Assembly (NCBI GenBank): GCA_030684935.1 | Contig: JAUXXH010000052.1 | Coordinates: forward strand, 124,001-188,000 | Source: Pseudolabrys sp. | GTDB taxonomy: Bacteria; Pseudomonadota; Alphaproteobacteria; Rhizobiales; Xanthobacteraceae | Reading direction: 5' to 3' | DNA: 64,000 nt | Part shown: positions 27,784 to 37,150 of the stretch, one piece after another | How positions within the stretch are numbered: position 1 is the stretch's first letter | How the letters are laid out: each line of letters begins with the position of its first letter | The notes under the pieces: generated by a model | What the model saw: only the letters and a program-made list of their open reading frames with translations | What the model was told of the DNA's origin: nothing | Databases searched by the model: none | Program-made: the position numbers and the translations under genes

Positions 27784-28749
27784 CTATTGAACCTTGGCGC
27801 CGGATGCCTTGACCACGCCGGCCCACTTCTCGATGTCTTTCTTCAGATAGGCCTCGAACTCGGCCGGCGTCTGTACCATCGGGATGGCGCCCTGCTTGAG
27901 CCAGGCTTCCTTTACCGCCGCACTGTTGATCACCTTGTTGATGGCGGTATTGAGGAACGTGATCACCTCCGGTGGCGTGCCCTTCGGCGCCATGACGCCA
28001 AGCCAGATGGTGGCCTCGTAGCCGGACACGGTCTCGCTAACCGCCGGCATGTCGGGCGTCAGCGGCGTCCGCTTGACGCCGGTGGTGCCGAGCGCCCGCA
28101 CCTTCCCGCTCTTGGCCAGTTCGGTCATGGTGGTGACGGCGTCGAACATCATGTGCACATTGCCGGACAGTACGCTGTTGCGCGCGTCCCCCGAGGCCTT
28201 GTGCGGGATGTGGACGATGTCGGTGCCGCTCATGGCTTTGAACAGTTCGCCCGCCATGTGATACGGCGTGCCCGGACCGGACGAAGCGTAATTGAGCTTG
28301 CCGGGATCCTTCTTCGCCAGCGCGACGAATTCGGCCACCGTCTTGGCCGGCACCGACGGGTGCACCACCATGATCAGGTCGGAATAGTTCAACGTCGCCA
28401 CCGGCACGAAATCGCGCATCAGTTCATAAGGCTTGTTGGGCAGCAGCGATTCGTTGGTGGTGTGGGTGTTCGACATCACCAGCAGCGTGTAGCCATCGGG
28501 TGCCGATTTCGCGACCGCATCGGTGCCGATCACAGCGCCGGCGCCGGGCCGGTTCTCGATCACGAAGGCCTGCTTGGTTTCTTCGGACAAATGCTGGGCA
28601 ACGATGCGGGCGAACACGTCGGCCGGGCCGCCGGCGCCGAACGGCACGATCATGCGCACGGTGCGCTCCGGATATTTCTGGGCGGCGGCCGGCGCCGCCA
28701 CCAGCATCGGCAACAAAGCCAACAGGCTCAAACGCAAAAGTTTCATCAT
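27784..28749 (-). CDS. Bug family periplasmic solute receptor
   Basis: A 321-residue tripartite-tricarboxylate-type receptor. Signal peptide ends AAPAAA-QKYPERTVRMIVPFGAGGPADVFARI, the usual beginning, and the ligand domain shows GAGAVIGTDAVAKSAPDGYTLL, NYASSGPGTPYHMAGELFK and PAVSETVSGYEATIWLGVMAPKGTP. These receptors bind small carboxylates. No tctA/tctB membrane genes are adjacent, which is common, since Bug genes are amplified as orphans in this group of bacteria. Ligand unknown. Confidence 0.9.
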   Translation of the reverse strand: MMKLLRLSLLALLPMLVAAPAAAQKYPERTVRMIVPFGAGGPADVFARIVAQHLSEETKQAFVIENRPGAGAVIGTDAVAKSAPDGYTLLVMSNTHTTNESLLPNKPYELMRDFVPVATLNYSDLIMVVHPSVPAKTVAEFVALAKKDPGKLNYASSGPGTPYHMAGELFKAMSGTDIVHIPHKASGDARNSVLSGNVHMMFDAVTTMTELAKSGKVRALGTTGVKRTPLTPDMPAVSETVSGYEATIWLGVMAPKGTPPEVITFLNTAINKVINSAAVKEAWLKQGAIPMVQTPAEFEAYLKKDIEKWAGVVKASGAKVQ

Positions 28750-28828
28750 CGATAAATCTCCCCGTGGTCACTTCTGATTGAGAACATTATAGTAACGCCG
28801 CGATAGTGGACGCTATTCCGCAACTGGT

Positions 28829-29164
28829 TCAAGCCCCTCCGGGCGCGCGGTAACTGGGCGCCAGATCGCTGGCCGCGGCGAAGGCGCCCTTGGCCTCGAC
28901 CGAGCTCATGGCCAGCGTCGTGCGCAGGTCGGTGACGCCACCGCTGCTGCCGGCGGCCAACAGCACCGCGGCCATCTGGGTTTCGCTGGGCGCTTCGCAG
29001 ATGGCCAGGAAATCATAGTCGCCAAAGGTGAGGTAATAGCCGATCAGACGGCCGCCGACTTTGGACAGCATGCGCGCCACCGAATCGGCGCGGTCTTCCG
29101 GCCGGATAATCATGCCTTTGATGGCGTCGCGGGTGTAACGGCCCTGGGTGATGAAGATCGGCAT
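28829..29164 (-). CDS. GYD domain-containing protein
   Basis: A 111-residue protein of the GYD family, named for the conserved Gly-Tyr-Asp around GGRLIGYYLTFGDYDFLAI. It starts PIFITQGRYTRDAIKGMI. It is probably cytoplasmic and small; the biochemical role of the family is unknown. The start at 29164 follows AGGAG with 8-base spacing; the longer upstream frame is rejected. It lies between a Bug receptor and a histone-like protein on the minus strand, separated by gaps of about 80-115 bases. Confidence 0.88.
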   Translation of the reverse strand: MPIFITQGRYTRDAIKGMIIRPEDRADSVARMLSKVGGRLIGYYLTFGDYDFLAICEAPSETQMAAVLLAAGSSGGVTDLRTTLAMSSVEAKGAFAAASDLAPSYRAPGGA

Positions 29165-29277
29165 GCGGTTTTCTCCTGCGGCCAACCGGGCCGCGTCACG
29201 GCATCATAAGCGATGGGAGAGACAAATGTGCGACCGCGCGTCGCCGCACCTCCGGATCGTTTCCGGCCGGAACCGCG

Positions 29278-29793
29278 TCAGGCCTTGTCGAGCTGGCTTT
29301 CCTTGGCCACGCGCTCGAACGCCTCAACGTTGCTCTTGATCCGGTACTGATAGTCGTCGCTCTCCGACGGCAACAGTTTGATCACCGTATAACTGCCGGT
29401 GGCGGCGGTGCGGCCGAAGGTCGGCGAGGTGTAATAGACCGTCTCCCCGACCGTATAGCGGTGCGCCTTGACCGGCTGTTCCGGCTGCACCGGCGGGCTC
29501 GGCGTATGCACCATCGGCGCCGCAGCTTTGATCGCTGCGGATTTCACCGCAGCCGACTTGACCGGTGATTTCGCAGACGATTTGACAGCGCTGGGCGCGA
29601 CAAGCGCCGCCGCGCGCGGCGGCCGCGTCGACTTGGTCGACCTTGCCTTGGTCGACGTCGATTTGCCGACCGGGTTGCGCGCCGATTTGGACGGCTTCTT
29701 GGTCGACGCACGCGCGCCTTTGGCGCTTTTCTTAACGGTGCGCCCGGCGGTTTTGGTGGACCGCCCGGCAGCCTTCACTGACTGTCTGCTCAT
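29278..29793 (-). CDS. Basic histone H1-like protein with conserved C-terminal domain
   Basis: A 171-residue protein of two parts. Residues 1-90 are rich in Lys, Ala, Ser, Thr and Pro (KTAGRTVKKSAKGARASTKK, KSPVKSAAVKSAA), like the tail of histone H1 and known bacterial H1-like DNA-binding proteins. Residues 110-171 form a compact block, YTVGETVYYTSPTFGRTAATGSYTV then KLLPSESDDYQYRIKSNVEAFERVAKESQL, which recurs in hypothetical proteins of Hyphomicrobiales. There is no signal peptide. I infer a nucleoid or RNA role from the tail. A hairpin sits just before its start. Confidence 0.75.
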   Translation of the reverse strand: MSRQSVKAAGRSTKTAGRTVKKSAKGARASTKKPSKSARNPVGKSTSTKARSTKSTRPPRAAALVAPSAVKSSAKSPVKSAAVKSAAIKAAAPMVHTPSPPVQPEQPVKAHRYTVGETVYYTSPTFGRTAATGSYTVIKLLPSESDDYQYRIKSNVEAFERVAKESQLDKA

Positions 29794-29805
29794 CCGGGTA
29801 ATATA

Positions 29806-29821
29806 GCAGCAATTTTGCTGC
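29806..29821. promoter_or_regulatory. GCAGCAA/TTGCTGC dyad ahead of the histone-like gene
   Basis: GCAGCAA and TTGCTGC flank TT. The dyad lies 13 bases upstream of the minus-strand start at 29793 and overlaps the likely ribosome-binding or promoter area (TATATTACC follows on that strand). It may be an operator or a leader hairpin. Its meaning is uncertain. Confidence 0.4.
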
Positions 29822-29955
29822 CGGGGGAAGTTTTTTGAGCAAAAAGCCTATGTTTTTCAATACGTTATAAAGAAGTTTCGGCCGGGTTTGGCGGTATCAA
29901 GGACACGGGCGCCCGCCCTCGGGATGGCCAGGCCCCCGTCCGGCCCGCGGCCGAT

Positions 29956-29981
29956 GGAACCGGAACCTCTCTCGCCGCGTT
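29956..29981 (+). promoter_or_regulatory. Predicted sigma-EcfG promoter of the gene at 30009
   Basis: GGAAC (29956-29960) and CGTT (29978-29981) are separated by 17 bases, the exact layout of the general-stress sigma factor consensus of alphaproteobacteria. The start codon lies 27 bases further on. Confidence 0.72.
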
Positions 29982-30008
29982 CTTTTGCGGGGATCGAGGA
30001 GATTAACC

Positions 30009-30209
30009 ATGCGGCTTCTGTTCGGCATCATCATCGGCGGCCTGCTGACCGTCGGCGGCGCCTATGTCTATGACTCCAACAATGTCAGGATGGCAACAAC
30101 GGCGCCGACCACGGCCGAGCGAACGCTGGTCAACTGGGACGTCGTCGGCACCAAATGGGATGAACTGACCCAGCGCGCCCGGGCCCAGATCCATCAGCTC
30201 ACCAGCTGA
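30009..30209 (+). CDS. Small single-pass membrane protein, probable general-stress gene
   Basis: A 66-residue protein. Residues 1-21 (MRLLFGIIIGGLLTVGGAYVY) form one membrane segment, and the rest (NNVRMATTAPTTAERTLVNWDVVGTKWDELTQRARAQIHQL) is soluble and probably lies outside. GAGGAG precedes the ATG. A predicted sigma-EcfG promoter stands just upstream, so it is likely induced in general stress. No family function is known to me. Confidence 0.75.
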   Translation: MRLLFGIIIGGLLTVGGAYVYDSNNVRMATTAPTTAERTLVNWDVVGTKWDELTQRARAQIHQLTS

Positions 30210-30272
30210 CGCTGTTCCACCTGAGACAATTCGCCGTGCTAGTGTGGTGCCTCCCTGACGGAGGCACTCCCC

Positions 30273-31247
30273 ATGAAAGCGGCCTATTACGAGCGCAACG
30301 GTTCTGCGCGTGACGTGTTGCGTGTCGGCGAGGTGCCGACGCCGCAAGCCGGGCCCGGCGAAGTCCGGGTCAAGCTGGCCACCTCAGGCGTCAACCCCTC
30401 CGACGTCAAAGCCCGCCAAGGCAGCCGCAAGATCGCCTGGCCGCAACTGATCCCGCACTGTGACGGCGCCGGCGTCATTGATCAGGCTGGAGACGGGGTT
30501 CCGCAGTCGCGGATCGGCGAGCGCGTGTGGGTCTGGAACGGGCAATGGCAGCGCCCGTCCGGCACCGCGGCCGAATTCATCGTGCTGCCGGCGGTGCAGG
30601 CGGTGAAGTTGCCGGATTCCGTCGGCTTCGACGTCGGCGCCTGTCTCGGCATTCCCGCCATGACCGCCTACCACGCGGTCCTGCTGGCCGAAATCGGCAA
30701 AGGCAGCGTTGTGCTGGTGACCGGCGGCGCCGGCGCCGTCGGCCAATACGTCATCCAGTTCGCCAAGGCGGCCGGCGCGACCGTCATCGCCACCGTGTCG
30801 TCACCGGACAAGGCGGCGCTGGCGCGCGAGGTCGGGGCCGACCACACCATCGACTACAGAAGCGAAGATGTGCCTGCGCGCGTGATGGCGATCACCGGCA
30901 ACAAGCCGATCGACGCCATCATCGACATGGATATCGCCAGCAATGCCAAATACGTCGCCGGCGTGCTCAAGGCCAAAGGCAATGTCATCGTCTACGGCAC
31001 GTCCAATCCGCAGGCGACCATCCCGGCCGGCTTCGGCATTCCGAATGCGACGCGGTACCAGTTCTTCATCGTCTACGAGATTACCGCCGCGGAACGCGAG
31101 CGCGTCGTTACCGCCATTACACGGGCGCTGGAATCCGGCACGCTGAAGCATCGCATCGCCCCCCACACCTTCCGCCTCGGCGACATCGTGGCGGCGCACG
31201 AGGCGGTGGAGAAGGTGTCGGTCGGCAACGTGGTCATCACCATCTGA
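30273..31247 (+). CDS. NADPH:quinone reductase (zeta-crystallin-like MDR family)
   Basis: A 324-residue medium-chain dehydrogenase/reductase of the Zn-independent quinone reductase type. The catalytic domain starts MKAAYYERNGSARDVLRVGEVPTPQAGPGEVRVKL; the Rossmann site is GAGAVGQYVIQFAKAAGA, with VTGG before it. ILE-like NPSDVKARQG fits the family. It reduces quinones or enones with NADPH in the cytoplasm; substrate unknown. The MFS gene begins 8 bases downstream, so the two are one operon. Confidence 0.9.
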   Translation: MKAAYYERNGSARDVLRVGEVPTPQAGPGEVRVKLATSGVNPSDVKARQGSRKIAWPQLIPHCDGAGVIDQAGDGVPQSRIGERVWVWNGQWQRPSGTAAEFIVLPAVQAVKLPDSVGFDVGACLGIPAMTAYHAVLLAEIGKGSVVLVTGGAGAVGQYVIQFAKAAGATVIATVSSPDKAALAREVGADHTIDYRSEDVPARVMAITGNKPIDAIIDMDIASNAKYVAGVLKAKGNVIVYGTSNPQATIPAGFGIPNATRYQFFIVYEITAAERERVVTAITRALESGTLKHRIAPHTFRLGDIVAAHEAVEKVSVGNVVITI

Positions 31248-31254
31248 GCGGCCC

Positions 31255-32466
31255 ATGAGCGCGGTATCGCATCGCTTCGGCTGGTATCTGGCCCTGCTGC
31301 AGCTGTTGTTCACGCTGTGCTGGACCATCTACGTCATCTATCTGCCGAAACTCGCCGCCAGCGCCGGCCTGCCGCCCGGCGCGGTGATCTGGATCCTGAT
31401 GCTGGACCAGGCGGTGTTCACGATCTGCGACTATGCCGCCGGCGTCGCCGCCGACAAGGTCACGCGGGTGCTCGGCCGGCTCGGCGTCTGGGTCGCCATC
31501 GCGACGGCAGTGTCCTGCGCCGCCTTCATTGCCTTGCCCTTCGTGGCCTTTGTTGGGGCGCCGCTGCTGATCGCGGTGACGCTGGTGTGGACCGTCACCT
31601 CGTCGGCGCTGCGCGCGCCGCCGCTGATGCTGCTTGGCAAATACGCCGCCCGGCCGGCGATCCCCTATCTGGCGGCGCTGGCGCTGCTCGGCACCGGCAT
31701 TGCCGGAGCGGTCGGGCCCTATCTCGCCCTGACGCTGCGCGACGTCGACCCGCGGCTGCCGTTCGCGGTGGCCAGCATCGTGCTGGTGCTGACGACCTTG
31801 GGCATGATCGCGGCCGAACGCCAGTTGGCGAAGGCGCCAAAGCCGGACGCCGGCGCGGCGCCGCCGCGCGCCTTTGGCACCTTGACCACACCGGCCGCCG
31901 TCTTTGCCCTCGGCATGATCGTGCTGGCGCTCGGCTACCAGATGCATTTCGCCCTCAACAGCGCGGCGCTGTACCTGCGCTTTGCCACCCCCGCCGATCT
32001 GCCATGGCTGATGCCGGTGTTCTGGATCGGCTTCAACATCGCCATGTTCCCGGCAGGCGTCGTGACCAAGCGCGTCGGCGGCTACTGGGTCATGGGGGGC
32101 GCCGCGCTGGCCGGCGCGCTGGCCATCCTCGCCGCGCATCAGGCGCAGGACCTGCAATGGCTGATTGTGGCGCAATTCTCAGCCGGCGCCGCCTGGGGCG
32201 CGATCCTGATGAGCGCCTTTACCGTCGCGTTTCTGATCGGCGCCCATGGCGGCGAAGGCCGCATGGCCGGCCTGCTGTTCTCGGCGCTGGCGCTGGCGAC
32301 CTTCGTGCGCATGGCGGCGGTGGCGACCGGGATCAATGGCGTCCCGGAATACAAGGCGGTGCTGCAATGGGTGCCGGCACTGTGCTGGGCTTTGGCGGGC
32401 GCGGCCCTGCTCTATCTCGCGGCGGTGGGCGTCCGGCGGTTCACCGCGACGCGGGCAACGCCATGA
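31255..32466 (+). CDS. Major facilitator superfamily transporter
   Basis: A 403-residue inner-membrane protein with about twelve hydrophobic segments, matching the MFS pattern, with a central loop rich in Ala, Pro and Lys around residues 180-205. WTIYVIYLPKLAASAGLP lies near the N-terminus. The substrate is unknown. Its stop overlaps the start of the next gene by four bases (ATGA), so both are co-translated. It follows the quinone reductase gene in the same operon. Confidence 0.88.
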   Translation: MSAVSHRFGWYLALLQLLFTLCWTIYVIYLPKLAASAGLPPGAVIWILMLDQAVFTICDYAAGVAADKVTRVLGRLGVWVAIATAVSCAAFIALPFVAFVGAPLLIAVTLVWTVTSSALRAPPLMLLGKYAARPAIPYLAALALLGTGIAGAVGPYLALTLRDVDPRLPFAVASIVLVLTTLGMIAAERQLAKAPKPDAGAAPPRAFGTLTTPAAVFALGMIVLALGYQMHFALNSAALYLRFATPADLPWLMPVFWIGFNIAMFPAGVVTKRVGGYWVMGGAALAGALAILAAHQAQDLQWLIVAQFSAGAAWGAILMSAFTVAFLIGAHGGEGRMAGLLFSALALATFVRMAAVATGINGVPEYKAVLQWVPALCWALAGAALLYLAAVGVRRFTATRATP

Positions 32467-33005
32467 ATGCGCCCGACAGCAGCATCGATATCGCGGTCCG
32501 CACGCGAACCATCGCGCAATTGTTCAATTCGTTCGATCCGTCGCCCTTCCGCGAAAAGGATCTCGACGCCGGCGTCGAGGAATTTCTGGTCAGCTGGGTG
32601 CGCGAACTGCCGCCCGGCGCACGCTTCAATATCGTCGTCCATCTGCCACCCGAGGAAGCGTCACGTCCGGAGGCCGCCGGTATCGGCGAGGCTTTCGCGC
32701 ACTACTTCCACGACCGCACCGAGGCCAGTGAAAACGAGTTGCGCGAGCTGTTCCGCATCGGCCGCCGCTCGCTGGCGATCGGCGTCGGCGTGCTGATCAC
32801 CTGCCTGATCGCCAGCCAGGTGTTCGCAGCCATGATTCCGAACCAGACCGCGGCGCGGGTGGTGGAGGAAAGCCTGATCATCGTCGGCTGGGTCGCCAAC
32901 TGGCGGCCGATCGAAATCTATCTGTACGACTGGCTGCCGATCCGGCGGCGCATCCAGCTGCTCCGGCGGGTCGCGCAGGCGCCGGTGCGGGTGCAGGCAG
33001 GCTAA
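32463..33005 (+). CDS. Conserved hypothetical membrane protein
   Basis: A 180-residue protein. Residues 20-90 form a soluble domain (IAQLFNSFDPSPFREKDLDAGVEEFLVSWVRELP, then FNIVVHLPPEEASRPEA), followed by one or two membrane segments (SLAIGVGVLITCLIASQVFAAM and VVEESLIIVGWVANWRPIEIYLYDW). It starts in a four-base overlap with the MFS stop. Similar proteins (often starting FNSFDPSPF) are widespread in alphaproteobacteria, without assigned function. Its end overlaps the convergent substrate-binding-protein gene by four bases. Confidence 0.83.
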   Translation: MNAPDSSIDIAVRTRTIAQLFNSFDPSPFREKDLDAGVEEFLVSWVRELPPGARFNIVVHLPPEEASRPEAAGIGEAFAHYFHDRTEASENELRELFRIGRRSLAIGVGVLITCLIASQVFAAMIPNQTAARVVEESLIIVGWVANWRPIEIYLYDWLPIRRRIQLLRRVAQAPVRVQAG

Positions 33006-33739
33006 GCCGAAGGCGGCGCCACCTCGGCGGCGCGCAGGCCGGCGCTATCGAAGGCATGGCGCACCAGGCCGGACTGCTTGGCATGCTCCATCAGCGCCGT
33101 GGCGACCTTGAGCGCCGCCGGCCGCCCCTTCGGCACCGCCACCGCCACGCCGACCTGCTGAAAATGACCGGGCAGCACCCGTGCGCCGGGCAAATCCGGC
33201 AGCAGCCCGACAAACGAGTCATGGGTCAGGGCGAAGGCATCGCCCTGCCCGCTGCGCGCCATGGCGGTCATCAGGTCGACGCTCGGCACCTCCTCGACCG
33301 TCGCCTCCGGCGCAGTGCGCCGGGCGCTGCGCACCGTGGTCGTGTTGGAGATGCCGACAATCCGCACGCCAGGCCGGTTGACGTCGTCGATGCTCTGGAT
33401 GGCCGAGCCGGCCGGCACCAGATAGGTGCTGGCGATGACGAAATAGGACGGGCCGAAATCGACTTTAGCCTCGCGCGCCGGATCGCGCGGCATGAAGGCG
33501 ATGTCGCAGGCGCCGCTCGCCACCGCCTCGGTGACCTGGCCGGAATTGTCATAGACCTGCAACGCCAGCGGCACCTGCAACGTGTCGGCGAAGGCGCGCA
33601 TCAAATCGACGGTGACGCCATGCGCATCGCCGCGGCCGTTGCGGGTGCAGAAGAAGGCCGAGCCGGCCGGGGCGGCGACGACGCCGGCGCGCAGCGTGCC
33701 GGTCGGCGCCAGATGGTGTGCATCGTCGGAAGCCAGCAT
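33002..33739 (-). CDS. Substrate-binding-type (PBP2) protein without signal peptide
   Basis: A 245-residue amino-acid-binding-protein-like chain: LAPTGTLRAGVV at the start, GVTVDLMRAFADTLQVPLALQVYDNSGQVTEAVASGACDIAFMPRDP in the first lobe, and a VGISNTTTVRSARR second block. The family normally acts in the periplasm, but no signal peptide is present from the start that overlaps the previous stop by one base (TGATG). It may act in the cytoplasm or in another way than uptake. It follows the SDR gene in tight coupling. Confidence 0.83.
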   Translation of the reverse strand: MLASDDAHHLAPTGTLRAGVVAAPAGSAFFCTRNGRGDAHGVTVDLMRAFADTLQVPLALQVYDNSGQVTEAVASGACDIAFMPRDPAREAKVDFGPSYFVIASTYLVPAGSAIQSIDDVNRPGVRIVGISNTTTVRSARRTAPEATVEEVPSVDLMTAMARSGQGDAFALTHDSFVGLLPDLPGARVLPGHFQQVGVAVAVPKGRPAALKVATALMEHAKQSGLVRHAFDSAGLRAAEVAPPSA

Positions 33740-34446
33740 CAGAATTTCTCCACCCAGGGCCGCAGCTCAAGCTCGGATGTCCAGGCGCTGCGCGGCTGCG
33801 ACAGCACGTGCAGGTAACTCGCCGCGATCGCATCCGGGTCCATCAAGGAGTCGGGGTTGTCTGCGGGTTCGGGACGGCGCTCGCTTCTTATGCCGCCGTC
33901 GATGACGAAATGGCAGACATGGATGCCGTGCTGCGACAATTCGCGCGCCATGCTCTGCGCCAGGCCGCGCAGCGCGAACTTGCCCATCGCGAACGGCGCC
34001 GACTGCGCATAGCCCTTCACCGACGCCGACGCGCCGGTGAACAAAATCGCGCCGTGGCCAACCCCTTGCTGGATTCTTGGCAGCATGCGCTTGGCTGCCG
34101 CCTGCGCCACCAGGAAGGCGCCGTAGGCGGTAATCGCGATCGCCTTCTCCACCTCGACGGGATCGAGGTCAGTGAAGGGGCCGCGCGTGCGGTAGCTGGC
34201 GTTGTAGACGACGACGTCCGGCGTCTGCCCGGCCGCGTCGAGGTCGACGAAAAGCTTCTCGACCTCGTCGCGCTGCGCGGCATCGCAATTAAAGGTCCGG
34301 GCGCCGGTGGCGGCGGCGAACTCGTCGAGCTTGGCGGCGGAGCGTGCGGCCAGCGCGACCGACATGCCGGCTGTGGTGAACGCGCGCGCGAGTGAAGCTG
34401 ACAGGCCGGAGCCGGCACCGACGATGAGGGCGGAGGTGTGTTTCAT
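33739..34446 (-). CDS. Short-chain dehydrogenase/reductase (SDR)
   Basis: A 235-residue oxidoreductase. The N-terminal cofactor site is SALIVGAGSGLSASLARAF, a GxGxG-type variant; YNASYRTRGPFTDL follows. The usual catalytic YxxxK is replaced by an FAMGKFALRGLAQSMA segment: Phe stands where Tyr is expected, with Lys three residues later, so activity may be altered. Related proteins are annotated as SDR family NAD(P)-dependent oxidoreductases. Substrate unknown. Translationally coupled to the downstream PBP2-like gene. Confidence 0.85.
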   Translation of the reverse strand: MKHTSALIVGAGSGLSASLARAFTTAGMSVALAARSAAKLDEFAAATGARTFNCDAAQRDEVEKLFVDLDAAGQTPDVVVYNASYRTRGPFTDLDPVEVEKAIAITAYGAFLVAQAAAKRMLPRIQQGVGHGAILFTGASASVKGYAQSAPFAMGKFALRGLAQSMARELSQHGIHVCHFVIDGGIRSERRPEPADNPDSLMDPDAIAASYLHVLSQPRSAWTSELELRPWVEKF

Positions 34447-34483
34447 CCGCTCATCTTATGGCAGATTCGGCCCGGGACACCAC

Positions 34484-34512
34484 TTGCCGACCCGTTTTTT
34501 TGTATATACATT
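34484..34512 (+). promoter_or_regulatory. Promoter with TGTATATACA palindrome before brnT
   Basis: TTGCCG at 34484 resembles a -35 box, and a perfect 10-base palindrome TGTATATACA at 34501-34510 covers the -10 area. The brnT ATG is only four bases beyond, with no ribosome-binding site, so the mRNA is probably leaderless. The palindrome suits autorepression by BrnA, as known in Brucella; this is inferred. Confidence 0.55.
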
Positions 34513-34514
34513 AA

Positions 34515-34820
34515 ATGCCGTGGAAAATCACATTCGACCCGGCCAAACGCGAATGGACGCTGCGCGTGCGCGGGCTGGATTTTCCCGAAGCACCGATCGT
34601 CTTCGATGGGACAACCATCGACGAGCCAGATGATCGCTATGACTATGGTGAGCTGCGTATCATAACGATCGGTCATCTGCGCGGACGAATGATTGTCTTC
34701 GGGTGGACACCACGCGGTGCGGCTAGACATATATTTTCGATGAGGAAGACCAATGAGCGCGAGAAAAAGCTCTACGGCCAGGAATTCGAAGCGCGTCGGC
34801 AGCGACATGAAGAAAGTTGA
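34515..34820 (+). CDS. brnT: BrnT family ribonuclease toxin
   Basis: A 101-residue RelE-fold toxin of the BrnT family, which cleaves RNA and halts translation. It shows KITFDPAKREWTLRVRGLDFPEA, DRYDYGELRIITIGHLRGRMIVFGWTPRG and the ending RHIFSMRKTNEREKKLYGQEF with the family's conserved basic and Glu residues. The start at 34515 lacks a ribosome-binding site. The brnA gene begins inside the brnT 3' end (68-base overlap), a standard type II module. Confidence 0.9.
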   Translation: MPWKITFDPAKREWTLRVRGLDFPEAPIVFDGTTIDEPDDRYDYGELRIITIGHLRGRMIVFGWTPRGAARHIFSMRKTNEREKKLYGQEFEARRQRHEES

Positions 34821-35085
34821 TGCGTATGTCCTCACGCAGGCCGACTACGACGAAATCCCCGAACTGACTAAAGAATGGTTCAAACGCGGCACCATCCATA
34901 TCGGCGGCGTGCCGGTATCGCGCGGCCGTCCGAAGTCAGCAGCACCGAAAAGCGCCGTCAGCATCCGGCTCGATCCTGACGTGATCGCTTTTTACCGCGC
35001 TTCCGGGCGCGGCTGGCAGAGCCGCATCAATGAAACGCTGCGCAAGGCGGCGAAGCTGCCGATAGAGAAGCGGAAGAAGGCGTGA
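34753..35085 (+). CDS. brnA: BrnA family antitoxin
   Basis: A 110-residue antitoxin. The N-terminal half (KKVDAYVLTQADYDEIPELTKEWFKRGTIHIGGVPVSRGRPK) wraps the toxin, and the C-terminal half AVSIRLDPDVIAFYRASGRGWQSRINETLRKA is a ribbon-helix-helix DNA-binding domain typical of BrnA. The start at 34753 follows GAGGAAG, so I prefer it to an ATG at 34807. It neutralises BrnT and probably represses the operon through the palindrome at 34501-34510. Confidence 0.9.
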   Translation: MSARKSSTARNSKRVGSDMKKVDAYVLTQADYDEIPELTKEWFKRGTIHIGGVPVSRGRPKSAAPKSAVSIRLDPDVIAFYRASGRGWQSRINETLRKAAKLPIEKRKKA

Positions 35086-35095
35086 GCTTGCTGCG

Positions 35096-35310
35096 CTAAA
35101 TCTCCGCATCCGAGCGCACGACCGCAACGACCTCGAACTGGTCCTTCTCGTCTTCGTTTTTGGCATAGGCGTTCAGCGCCTCGCGCGCCTTGGCGATCGC
35201 CTCTTCCGGCGTCCAGCAGCTTTCGACCTGCATGCTGTCATCCTCGCCGTCGAAATAGACGAAGAAGACTTCCCAGTCATGGCCGGGCGGTTTTTGGGGG
35301 TGGCGGGCAT
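35096..35310 (-). pseudogene. Small conserved protein, reading frame broken near the start
   Basis: Reading the minus strand, the frame ending in the stop at 35096 gives HDWEVFFVYFDGEDDSMQVE then CWTPEEAIAKAREALNAYAK and EVVAVVRSDAEI, clearly protein-like and acidic. No start codon fits that frame, but ATG at 35310 gives MPATPKN in another frame. Removing one base in the C5-A5 run at about 35291-35300 would join them as MPATPKKPPGHDWEVFF, a protein of about 70 residues. It is either a true frameshift or an error in the homopolymer run. Function unknown. Confidence 0.55.
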
Positions 35311-35346
35311 GGCGAAGGCGTAACGCGCCGCGGGGACGCAGACAAT

Positions 35347-35372
35347 GGCGGATTACGCTGCGCTAATCCGCC
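35347..35372. repeat. GGCGGATTA/TAATCCGCC palindromic repeat (REP-like)
   Basis: GGCGGATTA and TAATCCGCC are perfect complements around CGCTGCGC. This matches the widespread GGATTACGCT-type intergenic palindrome seen in many bacterial genomes. It lies in the 98-base gap between the small broken gene and mccB. Confidence 0.65.
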
Positions 35373-35408
35373 TTACGGGCACTTTCCTCTGGTGACCTAC
35401 GCGGGACC

Positions 35409-37016
<1,608 letters not shown>

Positions 37017-37098
37017 CAGCCCCTCCCCTGCAAGCGGACGAGGGTGCCTTGGCGGCACCGGTTAGGCAATGCCGGCAAATCGGTCGCGGGGCGGCGCC

Positions 37099-37124
37099 GG
37101 AACTGTCCGGTTCCGGCAAACGTT
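37099..37124 (+). promoter_or_regulatory. Predicted sigma-EcfG promoter of the gene at 37151
   Basis: GGAAC (37099-37103) and CGTT (37121-37124) with a 17-base spacer match the alphaproteobacterial general-stress promoter. The gene starts 27 bases downstream. Confidence 0.72.
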
Positions 37125-37150
37125 CTCATTGGAAACCCCGAGGAACCATC

